A stretch of 64,000 nucleotides of DNA, taken from the NCBI RefSeq assembly GCF_019219065.1, contig NZ_JAHUWK010000002.1, forward strand, positions 62,001-126,000, in the 5' to 3' direction. This DNA is from Duganella sp. sic0402 (GTDB lineage: Bacteria; Pseudomonadota; Gammaproteobacteria; Burkholderiales; Burkholderiaceae_D). A program made the position numbers and the translations under genes. The notes beneath the pieces are model-generated. The model was given only the letters and a program-made list of their open reading frames with translations, ran no database searches and was not told where the DNA came from. This document shows, in pieces, positions 35,719 through 44,655 of the stretch (position 1 is its first letter; each line of letters begins with the position of its first letter).

Positions 35719-36267
35719 TTAGAACAGCTCGATGTCGCCGCTTTCCAGGTGCTGCTGACTGACCGCCTTGCGCAGCACGCTGCGCAATTCCAGACTCTGT
35801 ATCGCCAGCGCCATGCTGACCTTGCCCAGCAGCTCGACGATCTGCTCGTTATCGCTCTCGGGCAGCATTTCCGCGCCATGCGCGCCCAGCGTGCCGAGGA
35901 ATTCGCGCAAGCCGGTGACCCGTTTCAGGGTGCGGTCCAGCAGCTGGCTGGTCATGTCCTGGAACTGCAGACTGGTGATGGCGGCGTTGACATAGTTGCC
36001 CACCTGGCCTTGCAGCGCTTCCAGCTGCGCGCGCTGCTCGGGCGTCACCGTGCCGCCGTCCAGCAGCAGCTGGATGGTGGCCTGCTCCGCCTCCACCGTC
36101 TGGTGGATGGCCATGAAGTTGTAGGACAGCTTTTCTATCGCTTCCTCCAGCAGCAGGCCAGTCTGGATCAGGTCGGTCTCGACTTCGGTCAGATGCCGGC
36201 GGCCATGGTCAGACACGCCGGACAGCAGGCGCTTGACATGGGAACCCAGAATTTTTTTTCTCGTCAT
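35719..36267 (-). CDS. CheZ-like CheY-P phosphatase candidate
   Basis: 182 residues, almost wholly helical. The segment LQFQDMTSQLLDRTLKRV contains Asp104-x3-Gln108, the same spacing as the catalytic Asp143/Gln147 of E. coli CheZ (FQDLTGQ). The C-terminus GDIELF is acidic-hydrophobic, comparable to the CheZ tail that binds CheY. Size is somewhat below CheZ (214 residues). No canonical cheZ follows cheY in this locus. The alternative is a locus-specific chemotaxis protein without phosphatase activity. Position: between motB and the CheY-like regulator. Confidence 0.7.
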   Translation of the reverse strand: MTRKKILGSHVKRLLSGVSDHGRRHLTEVETDLIQTGLLLEEAIEKLSYNFMAIHQTVEAEQATIQLLLDGGTVTPEQRAQLEALQGQVGNYVNAAITSLQFQDMTSQLLDRTLKRVTGLREFLGTLGAHGAEMLPESDNEQIVELLGKVSMALAIQSLELRSVLRKAVSQQHLESGDIELF

Positions 36268-36290
36268 AACAGTCTCGTTCTTTACTACTC

Positions 36291-37250
36291 TTATTTGCGT
36301 ACCGGCGGGCCGGCAGGCCGCGCGGCAGGCGCGGCGGCGGCGGCGCCGATGGCGGCCGCGTCGTCGGTGTCGCCGACCTCGATCTTGCGGCCGTCGCGCA
36401 GCACACTGTCTTCGGCGCGGCGGTTCATCACCACGATACTGATGCGGCGGTTGATTGGATTGAACGGATCGGCCTTGTCGAGGTTGATGGCCGAGGCCAG
36501 CCCGACCACACGCAGCATTTTGCTATCCTGCATGCCGCCAGCGATCAGCTCTCGGCGCGAGGCGTTGGCGCGGTCGGCCGACAATTCCCAGTTGCTGTAG
36601 CCCGCGTCGCTCATATATGGCGTGGAATCGGTGTGGCCGGACAGCGTGATGCGGTTTGGCACGTCGTTCAGCACGAAGCCGATCTCATGCAAAATTTCCT
36701 TGGTGTAGGGTTGCAGCTCGGCCTTGGCCAGCGCGAACATCGGGCGGTTTTGCTCGTCGACGATCTGAATCCGCAAGCCTTCACTGGTGATATCCAGCAG
36801 CAGCTGTTCCTTGTATTTCTTCAGCAGCGGATTAGCCTCGATCTTGTTCTCGATGCGCTCCTTGAGGTTTTGCAGGCGCTGGTTTTCTTCCGCTTCCAGC
36901 GCGGCCTTGGCGGCGGTCAGGTTATAGGTTTTCTTGACCTGCGGGTCGTCGCTGGCCTTGACCTGGCCGTCGGTGCGGGTCAGGTCCTTGCCGCCGCCCT
37001 TCAGGATCGACGAGCTGTCGCCGCTGCCGGAACCGCCGGACATGGCCACTTTCAGCGGTGTCTTGAAGTATTCGGAAATGCCGTTCAGGTCGCCCTTGGT
37101 GGTTGAACCCAGCAGCCACATCAGCAGGAAGAAGGCCATCATCGCCGTCACAAAGTCGGCGTAGGCAATCTTCCAGGCGCCGCCGTGGTGGCCGCCGCCA
37201 TGCTTCTTGATGCGCTTGACGATAATCGGCCGCAGGCCCTCTTCAGCCAT
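36291..37250 (-). CDS. motB: Flagellar stator protein MotB
   Basis: 319 residues. A short cytoplasmic N-terminus is followed by a single TM helix carrying the proton-accepting Asp32 (AWKIAYADFVTAMMAFFLLM), a plug/linker region, and an OmpA-like peptidoglycan-binding domain (LSGHTDSTPYMS, SADRANASRREL, NRRISIVVM). With MotA it forms the proton-driven stator. An Ala/Pro-rich tail follows (GAAAAAPAARPAGPP). It lies 37 nt downstream of motA. Confidence 0.97.
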   Translation of the reverse strand: MAEEGLRPIIVKRIKKHGGGHHGGAWKIAYADFVTAMMAFFLLMWLLGSTTKGDLNGISEYFKTPLKVAMSGGSGSGDSSSILKGGGKDLTRTDGQVKASDDPQVKKTYNLTAAKAALEAEENQRLQNLKERIENKIEANPLLKKYKEQLLLDITSEGLRIQIVDEQNRPMFALAKAELQPYTKEILHEIGFVLNDVPNRITLSGHTDSTPYMSDAGYSNWELSADRANASRRELIAGGMQDSKMLRVVGLASAINLDKADPFNPINRRISIVVMNRRAEDSVLRDGRKIEVGDTDDAAAIGAAAAAPAARPAGPPVRK

Positions 37251-37287
37251 GATTCATCCTTAAACAATAGAGTGTGCGCTGCATGGC

Positions 37288-38148
37288 TTACTTCGACTTG
37301 GATTTCTTGATGTGGTCTTCCAGCTCGTTGAAGGTCGGGCGCTCGGTCGAGTACAGCACTTTACGGCCGAATTCCACCGCCAGCGCCGGCGCGTAGCCAT
37401 TCAGGCTGGCCAGCAGCGTGACTTTCACGCACTGGTACATCTTGGTCGACTCTTCCAGCTTCTGCTCCAGCAGGCTGGCCAGCGGACCGACGAAACCATA
37501 CGCCAGCAGAATACCGAGGAAGGTGCCGACCAGCGCGTGCGCGATCAGGATACCCAGCTCGGCCGGCGGCAGGCCCACCGATTCCATGGTGTGCACCACC
37601 CCCATCACCGCCGCCACGATACCGAAGGCCGGCATGCCGTCGCCCAGGCGGGCAATCGCGTGGCCGGGCGCGGCGCCTTCGTGGTGGTGGGTTTCAATCT
37701 CGATGTCCATCAGGTTCTCGATCTGGAACGCATCCATATTGCCGGACACCATCAGGCGCAGGTAATCGGTCATGAATTCCACGATGTGATGGTCTTCCAG
37801 CACGGTCGGGTATTTGCTGAACAGCGGGCTTTGCTCGGGGCTATCGATATCGCCCTCGATCGACATCAGGCCCTCTTTGCGGACCTTGGACAGCACGTCG
37901 AACAGCAGCGACATCAGCTCCATGTACAAGTCTTTGGTGTAGCGCGAGCCCTTGAAGATGGTCGGCAGCGCGGCCGTGGTCGCTTTCAGCGTCTTGCCGT
38001 TGTTACCAACCAGGAAAGCACCGAACGCGCCACCACCGATCATGACCAGCTCCAGCGGTTGAAACAGCGCGGCCAGATGCCCGCCGCCCATGGCATAGCC
38101 GCCAAACACGCCGACGCAGACCACCACATATCCGATAATGACTAACAA
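37288..38148 (-). CDS. motA: Flagellar stator protein MotA, TTG start
   Basis: 286 residues. Four membrane helices: LVIIGYVVVCVGVFGGYAM, LELVMIGGGAFGAFLVG, GIVAAVMGVVHTMESVGLP and ILIAHALVGTFLGILLAYGFVGP. A large cytoplasmic loop faces FliG. The conserved MPAFGIVAA proline is present. No ATG is available near the N-terminus. TTG at 38148 gives the family-standard beginning MLVIIGYVVV and has a GGGGAG site 9 nt upstream, so it is preferred over an earlier in-frame TTG (38181). Confidence 0.95.
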   Translation of the reverse strand: MLVIIGYVVVCVGVFGGYAMGGGHLAALFQPLELVMIGGGAFGAFLVGNNGKTLKATTAALPTIFKGSRYTKDLYMELMSLLFDVLSKVRKEGLMSIEGDIDSPEQSPLFSKYPTVLEDHHIVEFMTDYLRLMVSGNMDAFQIENLMDIEIETHHHEGAAPGHAIARLGDGMPAFGIVAAVMGVVHTMESVGLPPAELGILIAHALVGTFLGILLAYGFVGPLASLLEQKLEESTKMYQCVKVTLLASLNGYAPALAVEFGRKVLYSTERPTFNELEDHIKKSKSK

Positions 38149-38278
38149 GTGCGCTGACTCCCCAGAGCAAAAATCGGCCAAATGTTACGCTATGGCCAGA
38201 TTTTTTAAAGAATTTACATATAGAACTACAATAGCCTGACTAGGGGGGGACGGGCAAGTGAATAACGTCAAATGATGC

Positions 38279-39064
38279 TTAAAAGTACCATATATAGAGG
38301 GGGTGCTCTGCTTCTGTGGCACGAATGATGCTTTGCGATGCCATTTCCTCAATGACAAATTCATAGCTGACAAGCATCGAACCAGTCTGCATTTCGGCGC
38401 TGGCCTTACGCCATAATCCGGGCATGGCGGCTGGCGACAGATAGGCAAACACCACATCAAACTGGCTGAAATCCAGCCGCTCGTAGTCGCCGCGAACAAA
38501 GCGCGCCTGGCTGCGGCCCAGCCTGGCGCGCAGCCAGCTGACCAGCCACGGCAGCGGCGCCAGCTCGATGCCGGTGATCTCAGCCTCCGGCCGCACCCGC
38601 GCCAGGTACAAACCCAGTCCGCCCAGTCCGCTACCGATATCAATCACCCGCAACGGCCGGCCGCCCTGCCCCTCTGCCGGCAACTGCTGGCGCAGCGCAT
38701 CCCATACTGCAGGGCCGGACGGGTAATACGGCACCTGCGTGCGGAAAGTCGACCAGTACCAGCCCAGCAGCAGCAAAAAACCGGCGCCGAACAGCCACGG
38801 CGGCAGTTGCAGCGCCAGCGTGGTCAGCAGCGCCAGCGGAAACAGCAGCTGGATCGCCCGCCACCAGGCCGCCAGCGCCAGCTTCCAGGTCAGCAAGGCG
38901 GCCACCAGCCCCTGCACTACGGCCAGCGTCAGATAATCGGCGGGTAAACGGAAACTGGCCATCACATACAGAATGGCCAGAGTCAGCGGCAAGGCGCCGC
39001 ATTGGATCAGCATGGCCCGCACGGCGGGCGCGCGGGTGATGCGCTTGAGATAAGTTTCAGTCAC
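38279..39064 (-). CDS. Membrane-anchored class I SAM-dependent methyltransferase
   Basis: About 261 residues from a GTG at 39064, 7 nt after the flhC stop. Three or four hydrophobic helices come first (about 15-100: LIQCGALPLTLAILYVMASF; WWRAIQLLFPLALLTTLALQ; WLFGAGFLLLLGWYW). A Rossmann methyltransferase follows with motif I VIDIGSGLGGLGLYLA, ITGIELAPLPWLVSW and FDVVFAYLSPAAMPGLW. The target is unknown. A lipid-soluble or envelope substrate is plausible given the anchor. Its placement between flhC and motA suggests a motility- or envelope-linked role, but no flagellin or glycan gene is near. Confidence 0.8.
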   Translation of the reverse strand: MTETYLKRITRAPAVRAMLIQCGALPLTLAILYVMASFRLPADYLTLAVVQGLVAALLTWKLALAAWWRAIQLLFPLALLTTLALQLPPWLFGAGFLLLLGWYWSTFRTQVPYYPSGPAVWDALRQQLPAEGQGGRPLRVIDIGSGLGGLGLYLARVRPEAEITGIELAPLPWLVSWLRARLGRSQARFVRGDYERLDFSQFDVVFAYLSPAAMPGLWRKASAEMQTGSMLVSYEFVIEEMASQSIIRATEAEHPLYIWYF

Positions 39065-39071
39065 GCGGGCA

Positions 39072-39620
39072 TTATGCCGCGATTGCCTCGGCTTCGCGCG
39101 ATTTTTTGGTTTTGCCGGCACGCGAAGGCATGTGGCACAGGCCGCAGACATAGCTGCCGTTCAGGTCCATGGCGTTGACCACGAACTTGCCCTGGCATTT
39201 GCCGCAAGGGGCGGTTTCCAGCATTTTGCTGCTGAAGAAGCGCACCAGCGTCCAGGCACGGGTCAGCGACAGCAACGGCTCTTCGCCCGGTTCCGGCGGC
39301 ATCTGTTCCAGATACAGCTTGTAGGCTTTCATCACAGCCTCAACACCCGTGGCACCGGCGTGGGTCACCAGGAAGCTGTGAATATTAATGAACAGCGAGG
39401 AGTGGATATTCGGCTGCCAGGTCAGGAACCAGTCGGTCGAGAAAGGCAGCATGCCCTTGGGCGGCGACACGCCTTTCAGCTCCTTGTACAGCTTGAGCAG
39501 GCGTTCGCGCGACAGCGACACTTCCGATTCCAGCAGTTGCAGGCGGGCGCCCAACTGGATCAATTCGATGGCCAGCTGAATTTCCTGGGCTTCCGATACG
39601 ACGCTTTTCTTGGCGGCCAT
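39072..39620 (-). CDS. flhC: Flagellar master regulator subunit FlhC
   Basis: 182 residues. Helical N-terminal part ([18 protein letters not shown]). The zinc site has Cys139, 142, 159 and 162 (CGKC ... CGLC), matching the four zinc cysteines of E. coli FlhC (137, 140, 157, 160). With FlhD it forms the FlhD4C2 activator of class 2 flagellar promoters, and FlhC gives most DNA specificity. It starts 21 nt after the flhD stop. Confidence 0.97.
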   Translation of the reverse strand: MAAKKSVVSEAQEIQLAIELIQLGARLQLLESEVSLSRERLLKLYKELKGVSPPKGMLPFSTDWFLTWQPNIHSSLFINIHSFLVTHAGATGVEAVMKAYKLYLEQMPPEPGEEPLLSLTRAWTLVRFFSSKMLETAPCGKCQGKFVVNAMDLNGSYVCGLCHMPSRAGKTKKSREAEAIAA

Positions 39621-39641
39621 GATCTATGCTCCGGACGACTG

Positions 39642-39959
39642 TTAAACGATTTCTTCGACTGGCTGGCCGGCCATCAGGATGGCGGCGTGCGACTGGGCCA
39701 GTACGCGGTCTTTGTTGTAGTTGGTCAGCATCGACAGGATGGCGCTGTCGTCGAAGCGGAAGCGGGCCAGCATCATATTGCCGCCTGCCAGTTTCAGGAT
39801 TTGCGCGTTGCTCATGCCTTCGATCAGGTCGGCGATTTCAGCAGCGATGCCCAGACGGAAGATCGCGGTGACTTTGTCGGCGCGAATCATCTGCTGAGCC
39901 AGCATCAGGTAGCTCAGGTTGGCGTCGCGAATTTCAGCCATCATATCGTTTGCGGTCAT
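39642..39959 (-). CDS. flhD: Flagellar master regulator subunit FlhD
   Basis: 105 residues: MTANDMMAEIRDANLSYLMLAQQMIRADKVTAIFRLGI, then KLAGGNMMLARFRFDDSAI, the standard FlhD fold. It is a dimeric partner of FlhC. The start at 39959 follows a GGAGTGGG box by 4-5 nt; the open frame extends upstream to 40166 but that part is unlike any FlhD. The gene is preceded by a 544-bp non-coding leader, as expected for a promoter integrating many signals. Confidence 0.97.
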   Translation of the reverse strand: MTANDMMAEIRDANLSYLMLAQQMIRADKVTAIFRLGIAAEIADLIEGMSNAQILKLAGGNMMLARFRFDDSAILSMLTNYNKDRVLAQSHAAILMAGQPVEEIV

Positions 39960-40096
39960 TTTCCCACTCCTTGCGTTTTCTCTCTGTCGGAACACATTTG
40001 CGTTTCCGTTGAGATACATTCTGCTTGAGCAACAAAAACACGAGTAGAGGTAACTCTCCGTATTTTTGGTCGGGAAATAGCGGGTGCGACCTGTCG

Positions 40097-40115
40097 GTGT
40101 TTGTCTTACAAACAC
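40097..40115. promoter_or_regulatory. Perfect inverted repeat GTGTTTGT-CTT-ACAAACAC
   Basis: An 8-bp perfect palindrome around a 3-nt centre, 138 nt upstream of the flhD start. Either an operator for a dimeric regulator or an RNA hairpin in the flhDC leader. Confidence 0.5.
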
Positions 40116-40237
40116 TCGCAGATCAGCTGCTACGCCCTTGCGGCGTAGGTTTCTTTCGGGATACAAGTTTCAAAAAAACATCCCTTTTGAATCGAAAAAT
40201 AAAGCGGTAAAGCGACTCTTTTTTGCGACATCTAATC

Positions 40238-40361
40238 CGGTAACGGCAGCCTTTTGAAGAACTTTAGGGTTTTTGCGAAAAATTTTAAATTATTTTTCAC
40301 ACGGCTTTCCGCCCATCTAAGAACGGTAACGGCGGCGGTTTTGGGAACTTTAGGGTTTTTT
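40238..40361. repeat. 86-bp-period imperfect direct repeat in the flhDC leader
   Basis: Two copies: 40238-40275 and 40324-40361. Both share CGGTAACGGC and then, 10 nt later, GAACTTTAGGGTTTTT, without gaps between the copies, followed by A-rich tracts. The equal spacing of both blocks shows a duplicated element rather than chance. Phased A/T tracts follow each copy. Confidence 0.75.
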
Positions 40362-40503
40362 TAAAAAAAATCGAAAATTTTTTGAAAACCCCTCAAAGTA
40401 CGTATTCATGCGGGTTTGGGGCGCATAGGCTCAGACTCCGCAGCGGGCTGGCCCTGGGTTTTTCGGGTTAAACTGCCACTTTAAACCTCAAGCACTTACC
40501 CCT

Positions 40504-41754
40504 ATGACAACTCGCAACCACTGCCTGGAGCGTGACGCGCAAGACCTGCTCGCCCCGCTGCGCGACCAGTTCGACCTACCGGCCGGCGTAATTTATCTAG
40601 ATGGCAACTCGTTGGGCGCGCGGCCGAAAGCCTCCCTCACCCGCGCTCAGCAAGTCATCGCCCAGGAATGGGGCCACGACCTGATCCGCAGCTGGAACGC
40701 CGCCGGCTGGTTCGAACTGCCCAAGCGCCTCGGCAACCTGCTCGCCCCGCTGATCGGCGCCGCAGACGGCGAAGTTGTTGTCACAGACACAACCTCGGTC
40801 AATCTGTTCAAGGCACTGGCCGCCGCGCTGCACATCCAGGCCACCGATGCAGCACACAGCCGCCGACGCGTGATCGTCACCGAACGCTCGAACTTCCCGA
40901 CCGATATCTACATGGCCGAAGGCCTGACCCGCTGGCTGGACCGTGGCTACACGCTGCGCCTGATCGACAGCCCGGATGAACTGCCAGCCGCCATCGGCGA
41001 CGATGCCGCGCTGGTCATGCTCACCCACGTCAACTACCGCACCGGCTACCAGTACGACATGCAGGCCACCAGCGCCCTCGCCCATGCGCACGGCGCGCTG
41101 ATCATCTGGGACCTGGCCCACTCGGCCGGCGCGGTGCCGGTCGACCTGCAGGCCGGCGGCGCCGACCTGGCCGTCGGCTGCACCTATAAGTACCTGAACG
41201 GCGGCCCCGGCGCACCGGCCTTCATCTGGGTGCGGCAGAAGCACCAGCAGGCCTTCCAGCAGCCGCTGTCCGGCTGGTGGGGCCACGCCGCACCGTTCGC
41301 CATGGCGCCCGCGTTCCAGCCGGCAGACGGCATCGCCCGCGCGCTGTGCGGCACCCAGCCCATTGTTTCGCTAGCCCTGGTCGAATGCGGACTGAATGTG
41401 CACCACCAGACCAGCATGGACGCAATCCGCGCCAAGTCGCTGGCGCTGACCGATCTGTTCATCGAGCTGGTGGAATCGCGCTGCGCCGCCCATCCGCTGG
41501 GCCTGGTCACGCCGCGCGATCACGCCCATCGCGGCAGCCATGTCAGCTTCACCCATCCGCACGGTTATGCGGTGATGGCGGCGCTGATACAGCGCGGTGT
41601 TATCGGCGACTACCGCGAGCCGGCCATCATGCGCTTCGGCTTCACGCCGCTGTACACCAGCTACGCCGATGTATGGGATGCAGTCGAGATCCTGCGCGAC
41701 ATTCTCGACCGCCAAGACTACAACGTGGACGCCAAACGCGACGCCGTGACCTGA
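40504..41754 (+). CDS. kynU: Kynureninase
   Basis: 416 residues, fold-type I PLP enzyme. [14 protein letters not shown] near the N-terminus, phosphate and ring contacts ([12 protein letters not shown]), [16 protein letters not shown], and the PLP lysine in [17 protein letters not shown] are kynureninase features. It splits L-kynurenine to anthranilate and alanine. It is followed 15 nt later by kynA. kynB (formamidase), which usually completes the set, is not in the window. It is divergent from flhD across the long leader. Confidence 0.97.
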   Translation: MTTRNHCLERDAQDLLAPLRDQFDLPAGVIYLDGNSLGARPKASLTRAQQVIAQEWGHDLIRSWNAAGWFELPKRLGNLLAPLIGAADGEVVVTDTTSVNLFKALAAALHIQATDAAHSRRRVIVTERSNFPTDIYMAEGLTRWLDRGYTLRLIDSPDELPAAIGDDAALVMLTHVNYRTGYQYDMQATSALAHAHGALIIWDLAHSAGAVPVDLQAGGADLAVGCTYKYLNGGPGAPAFIWVRQKHQQAFQQPLSGWWGHAAPFAMAPAFQPADGIARALCGTQPIVSLALVECGLNVHHQTSMDAIRAKSLALTDLFIELVESRCAAHPLGLVTPRDHAHRGSHVSFTHPHGYAVMAALIQRGVIGDYREPAIMRFGFTPLYTSYADVWDAVEILRDILDRQDYNVDAKRDAVT

Positions 41755-41769
41755 AACGAGATAAATAAT

Positions 41770-42651
41770 ATGAACGAAAACAAACCCGCCAGCGGCTGCC
41801 CGATGCACGCGGCAGCGCCAGCCGGCGACGCAGCTGGTCAATGGCACGGCGCACAAATGGACTTCAGCAATGCGATGAGCTATGGCGACTATCTGGGCCT
41901 GAACCAGATCCTGCACGCCCAGCACCCGCTGTCGCCGAATCATAACGAGATGCTGTTCATCGTCCAGCACCAGACCAGCGAATTGTGGATGAAGCTGATG
42001 CTGCATGAAATGCGCGCCGTGCGCGCCCACCTGCGCGCCGACGACCTGCCGCCGGCCTTCAAGATGCTGGCCCGCGTGGCGCGCATCATGGATCAGCTGG
42101 TGCACGCCTGGGACGTGCTGGCCACCATGACGCCGCCGGAATACACCGCCATCCGCCCTTACCTGGGCGCGTCGTCGGGTTTCCAGTCCTACCAGTACCG
42201 CGAGATCGAATTCATCCTCGGGAACAAGAACGCGGCGCTGCTCAACGTCCACGCCACCACGCCGGAATTCCCGCTGCTGCAGGAGGCGCTGCACACGCCA
42301 TCGATTTACGACGAAGCGATTCAGCTATTGGCGCGCAACGGCCTGCCGATTTCCGAAGCGCGCCTGAACGCCGATCCAAGCTTGCCGACCCAGGCCGATG
42401 AATCGGTGCAGCAAGCCTGGCTGCAGGTGTATGGCGACCCGACCCGCTACTGGGCCTTGTACGAGCTGGCCGAAAAGCTGGTCGACATGGAGACGGCGTT
42501 CCGCTTCTGGCGCTTCCGCCACGTCACCACGGTCGAGCGCATCATCGGCTTCAAGACCGGCACTGGCGGCACGGCCGGCGTCAGCTACCTGCGCAAGATG
42601 CTGGACGTGGTGCTGTTCCCGGAACTATTCGCGCTGCGCACCGCTCTTTGA
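41770..42651 (+). CDS. kynA: Tryptophan 2,3-dioxygenase
   Basis: 293 residues. [32 protein letters not shown] (active-site segment), [17 protein letters not shown], and the heme-ligand region [15 protein letters not shown] with [11 protein letters not shown] are typical. It oxidises L-tryptophan to N-formylkynurenine. The N-terminus has a short extra segment with a CPMH motif. It lies in operon with kynU. The last 27 nt overlap the convergent secreted hydrolase gene. Confidence 0.97.
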   Translation: MNENKPASGCPMHAAAPAGDAAGQWHGAQMDFSNAMSYGDYLGLNQILHAQHPLSPNHNEMLFIVQHQTSELWMKLMLHEMRAVRAHLRADDLPPAFKMLARVARIMDQLVHAWDVLATMTPPEYTAIRPYLGASSGFQSYQYREIEFILGNKNAALLNVHATTPEFPLLQEALHTPSIYDEAIQLLARNGLPISEARLNADPSLPTQADESVQQAWLQVYGDPTRYWALYELAEKLVDMETAFRFWRFRHVTTVERIIGFKTGTGGTAGVSYLRKMLDVVLFPELFALRTAL

Positions 42652-44595
42652 TACCAGTGGCAGCTCGATATAGCTGTCGTGGTAAATGCGCTGGGTGGCC
42701 TTCTGGTAATCCGCCGGCTGGGCGTGGAAGATGTTCGGCACAAAGGTCTGCGGATTGCGGTCGTATAGCGGGAACCAGCTGGACTGGATCTGCACCATGA
42801 TGCGGTGGCCAGGCAGGAAAACGTGGTTGGCGGTCGGCAGCGCAAAGCGGTATGGCAGCGGCTTGTTGGCGATGATCGCCTTGGCGTGTTCCAGGCTTTC
42901 GCGGTAGCGGCCACGGAAGATATCGGCCGACACCATCAGTTGATAGCCGCCCAGCTCCGGCTGCGACGCCACCTGGTCCGGATACACGTCGATCAGCTTC
43001 ACCACCCAGTCGGCGTCAGTGCCGCTGGTCGCCGCCAGCAAGTGGGCGACCGGCTCGCCGCTGATCTTCACCGGCGTGGCCAGCACCTCGCTGGTGTAGG
43101 TCAGCACATCGGTGCGGCCTGACGCCTCCCGCTGATCGTCCACCAGCCAGCGCGGCCAGGTCTGCCCCTTGGCCTCGTCGTAGCCGACCGCCGCGATCGG
43201 CCGCGCGCGGTACGGCACCGGCTTGGCCGGATCGGCGATGTATTCATCGTAGGCGTTCTTTTGCGCCGGCGCGCGCAAGGCCGCCGGCGCGGCGCCGTTC
43301 AGTTGCAGCGTGGCGTTGGCGCCCAGCTTCAATGCAGCGGGCGTGATGGCGCAGCCGCTGGCGCAACCGGCAGGCCAATTGTCCAGCGCGCGCCACTTGT
43401 TGCTGCCGGTTTCAAAGGCCGTCACCGGCGCGATCTTCGCTGCCAATACTTCCGGCGAGGGATCATCTTTCAGATAACGGTCGAGGAAGGGCTGCAAGAT
43501 CTCTTCGCGGAAGTGCAGTCCCGTATCGCTGCCGAATTTGATGGCCCCCAGCTTGCTGCCGTCGCCATCCTGGCCGCCGTGGTTCCACGGCCCGATCACC
43601 AGCAACACTTTGTTATCCTTGTCCTTCGGCTTGATCGCCTTGTAGACGGCAATCGCGCCGTAGATATCTTCGGCGTCCCACAGGCTGTGCACCAGCAGCG
43701 TCGGCACGGTCACCGGCTGCTTTGCCAGGATCTGGTCCACCGCCTGGCTTTGCCAGAACGCGTCATAGGATGGATGGGCCAGCACCTTGCGCCAGAAACC
43801 GCTCTGCTCCACGCCGCGCTGACGTGCCAGCGCACCAGCCGAACCGGCGCGCATAAAGGTGTCGTAATCGTCGTAATTGCTGGTGAACCAGCGCGCATCA
43901 TTGCGGCGCGTGACCACCTGCTCCAGGATGTAGGCCAGGTTCACCTGGCGGAAAGCGCCGTTGTGGAACCAGTCGTCGCCACGCCAGCCGTCCACCATGG
44001 GATTCATCGGCACTGCCACCTTCAGCGCCGGGTGCGGATTCACCAGCGCGATCAGCGGCAGGTAGCCGTCATACGAACCGCCGATGATGCCGACCTTGCC
44101 GTTCGACTCGGGCACATTTTTAGTCAGCCATTCGATGGTGTCCCAGGTGTCGGTGGAATGGTCGATTGGGGTCGGATTGAACTCCGTGCCGGCCATCGGG
44201 CGGTTCATCACGTAATCGCCCTGCGAGCCGTACTTGCCGCGCACATCCTGCACCACCCGGATATAGCCGCCCTTGACGATCACGTCGGCCTGATTGTCGT
44301 AGCCCTGCAGGATGGACTCCATCTGCGAACTTTCGGCCAGGCTGGTCATGCCCTCGGCGCCATACGGCGTGCGGGTCAGCAGCAGCGGCGCGTGGCGGGC
44401 TTTGCGCGGAATGACGATCACCGTATTCAGGTGCACGCCGTCGCGCATCGGTATCATCACCGTGCGTTTGATGTAGTCGAAGCTGTCCACCGGCGCCTTG
44501 AACTCTTCAGGCGTCTCGCTGGGCAAGGTGTTTTGTGCGTGTGCAGAGAGGAAAACGCTGGCCAGGACAGCCAGCGCCAATGCGGATTTCTTCAT
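42625..44595 (-). CDS. Secreted CocE/NonD-family acyl hydrolase (S15-like)
   Basis: 656 residues. Signal peptide [21 protein letters not shown], then an alpha/beta hydrolase with [14 protein letters not shown], nucleophile elbow [10 protein letters not shown] (Gly-Gly-Ser-Tyr-Asp-Gly), acid in [11 protein letters not shown] and histidine in [14 protein letters not shown]-terminal jelly-roll XPD-like domain ([17 protein letters not shown] ... [14 protein letters not shown]) follows. Relatives include alpha-amino-acid ester hydrolase, glutaryl-7-ACA acylase and cocaine esterase, so an ester or beta-lactam-like acyl substrate is possible. The start codon lies 7 nt below a 14-bp perfect inverted repeat that may affect translation. 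Confidence 0.92.
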   Translation of the reverse strand: MKKSALALAVLASVFLSAHAQNTLPSETPEEFKAPVDSFDYIKRTVMIPMRDGVHLNTVIVIPRKARHAPLLLTRTPYGAEGMTSLAESSQMESILQGYDNQADVIVKGGYIRVVQDVRGKYGSQGDYVMNRPMAGTEFNPTPIDHSTDTWDTIEWLTKNVPESNGKVGIIGGSYDGYLPLIALVNPHPALKVAVPMNPMVDGWRGDDWFHNGAFRQVNLAYILEQVVTRRNDARWFTSNYDDYDTFMRAGSAGALARQRGVEQSGFWRKVLAHPSYDAFWQSQAVDQILAKQPVTVPTLLVHSLWDAEDIYGAIAVYKAIKPKDKDNKVLLVIGPWNHGGQDGDGSKLGAIKFGSDTGLHFREEILQPFLDRYLKDDPSPEVLAAKIAPVTAFETGSNKWRALDNWPAGCASGCAITPAALKLGANATLQLNGAAPAALRAPAQKNAYDEYIADPAKPVPYRARPIAAVGYDEAKGQTWPRWLVDDQREASGRTDVLTYTSEVLATPVKISGEPVAHLLAATSGTDADWVVKLIDVYPDQVASQPELGGYQLMVSADIFRGRYRESLEHAKAIIANKPLPYRFALPTANHVFLPGHRIMVQIQSSWFPLYDRNPQTFVPNIFHAQPADYQKATQRIYHDSYIELPLVSKSGAQRE

Positions 44596-44602
44596 GAACG
44601 CC

Positions 44603-44642
44603 CCGGTGTGTTGTGAAACGCTAAAGTATCACAACACACCGG
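44603..44642. promoter_or_regulatory. 14-bp perfect inverted repeat between htpG and the CocE-like gene
   Basis: CCGGTGTGTTGTGA (44603-44616) / TCACAACACACCGG (44629-44642), loop 12 nt. It fills 40 of the 60 intergenic bases. As RNA it could terminate htpG, although no T-run follows, or hold the translation start of the hydrolase gene 7 nt away. As DNA it is a strong candidate operator. Confidence 0.6.
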
Positions 44643-44655
44643 CAGGCGGCAGGGC

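Larger units (their letters stand above)
39960..40503. promoter_or_regulatory. Long AT-rich regulatory region between flhD and kynU
   Basis: A 544-bp gap without a credible gene, much richer in A+T than its flanks between about 40150 and 40400. It contains a perfect 8-bp inverted repeat with 3-nt loop (40097-40115), a hairpin TACGCC/GGCGTA (40131-40147), and a direct repeat with an exact 86-bp period (40238-40275 and 40324-40361). It must hold the flhDC promoter(s) leftward and the kynU promoter rightward. The repeats lie 280-400 nt upstream of flhD and 140-265 nt upstream of kynU. Confidence 0.8.

Noticed and set aside
38149..38181. Upstream TTG start adding 11 residues to MotA
   Set aside because: The downstream TTG has a good GGGGAG site and gives the conserved family N-terminus.
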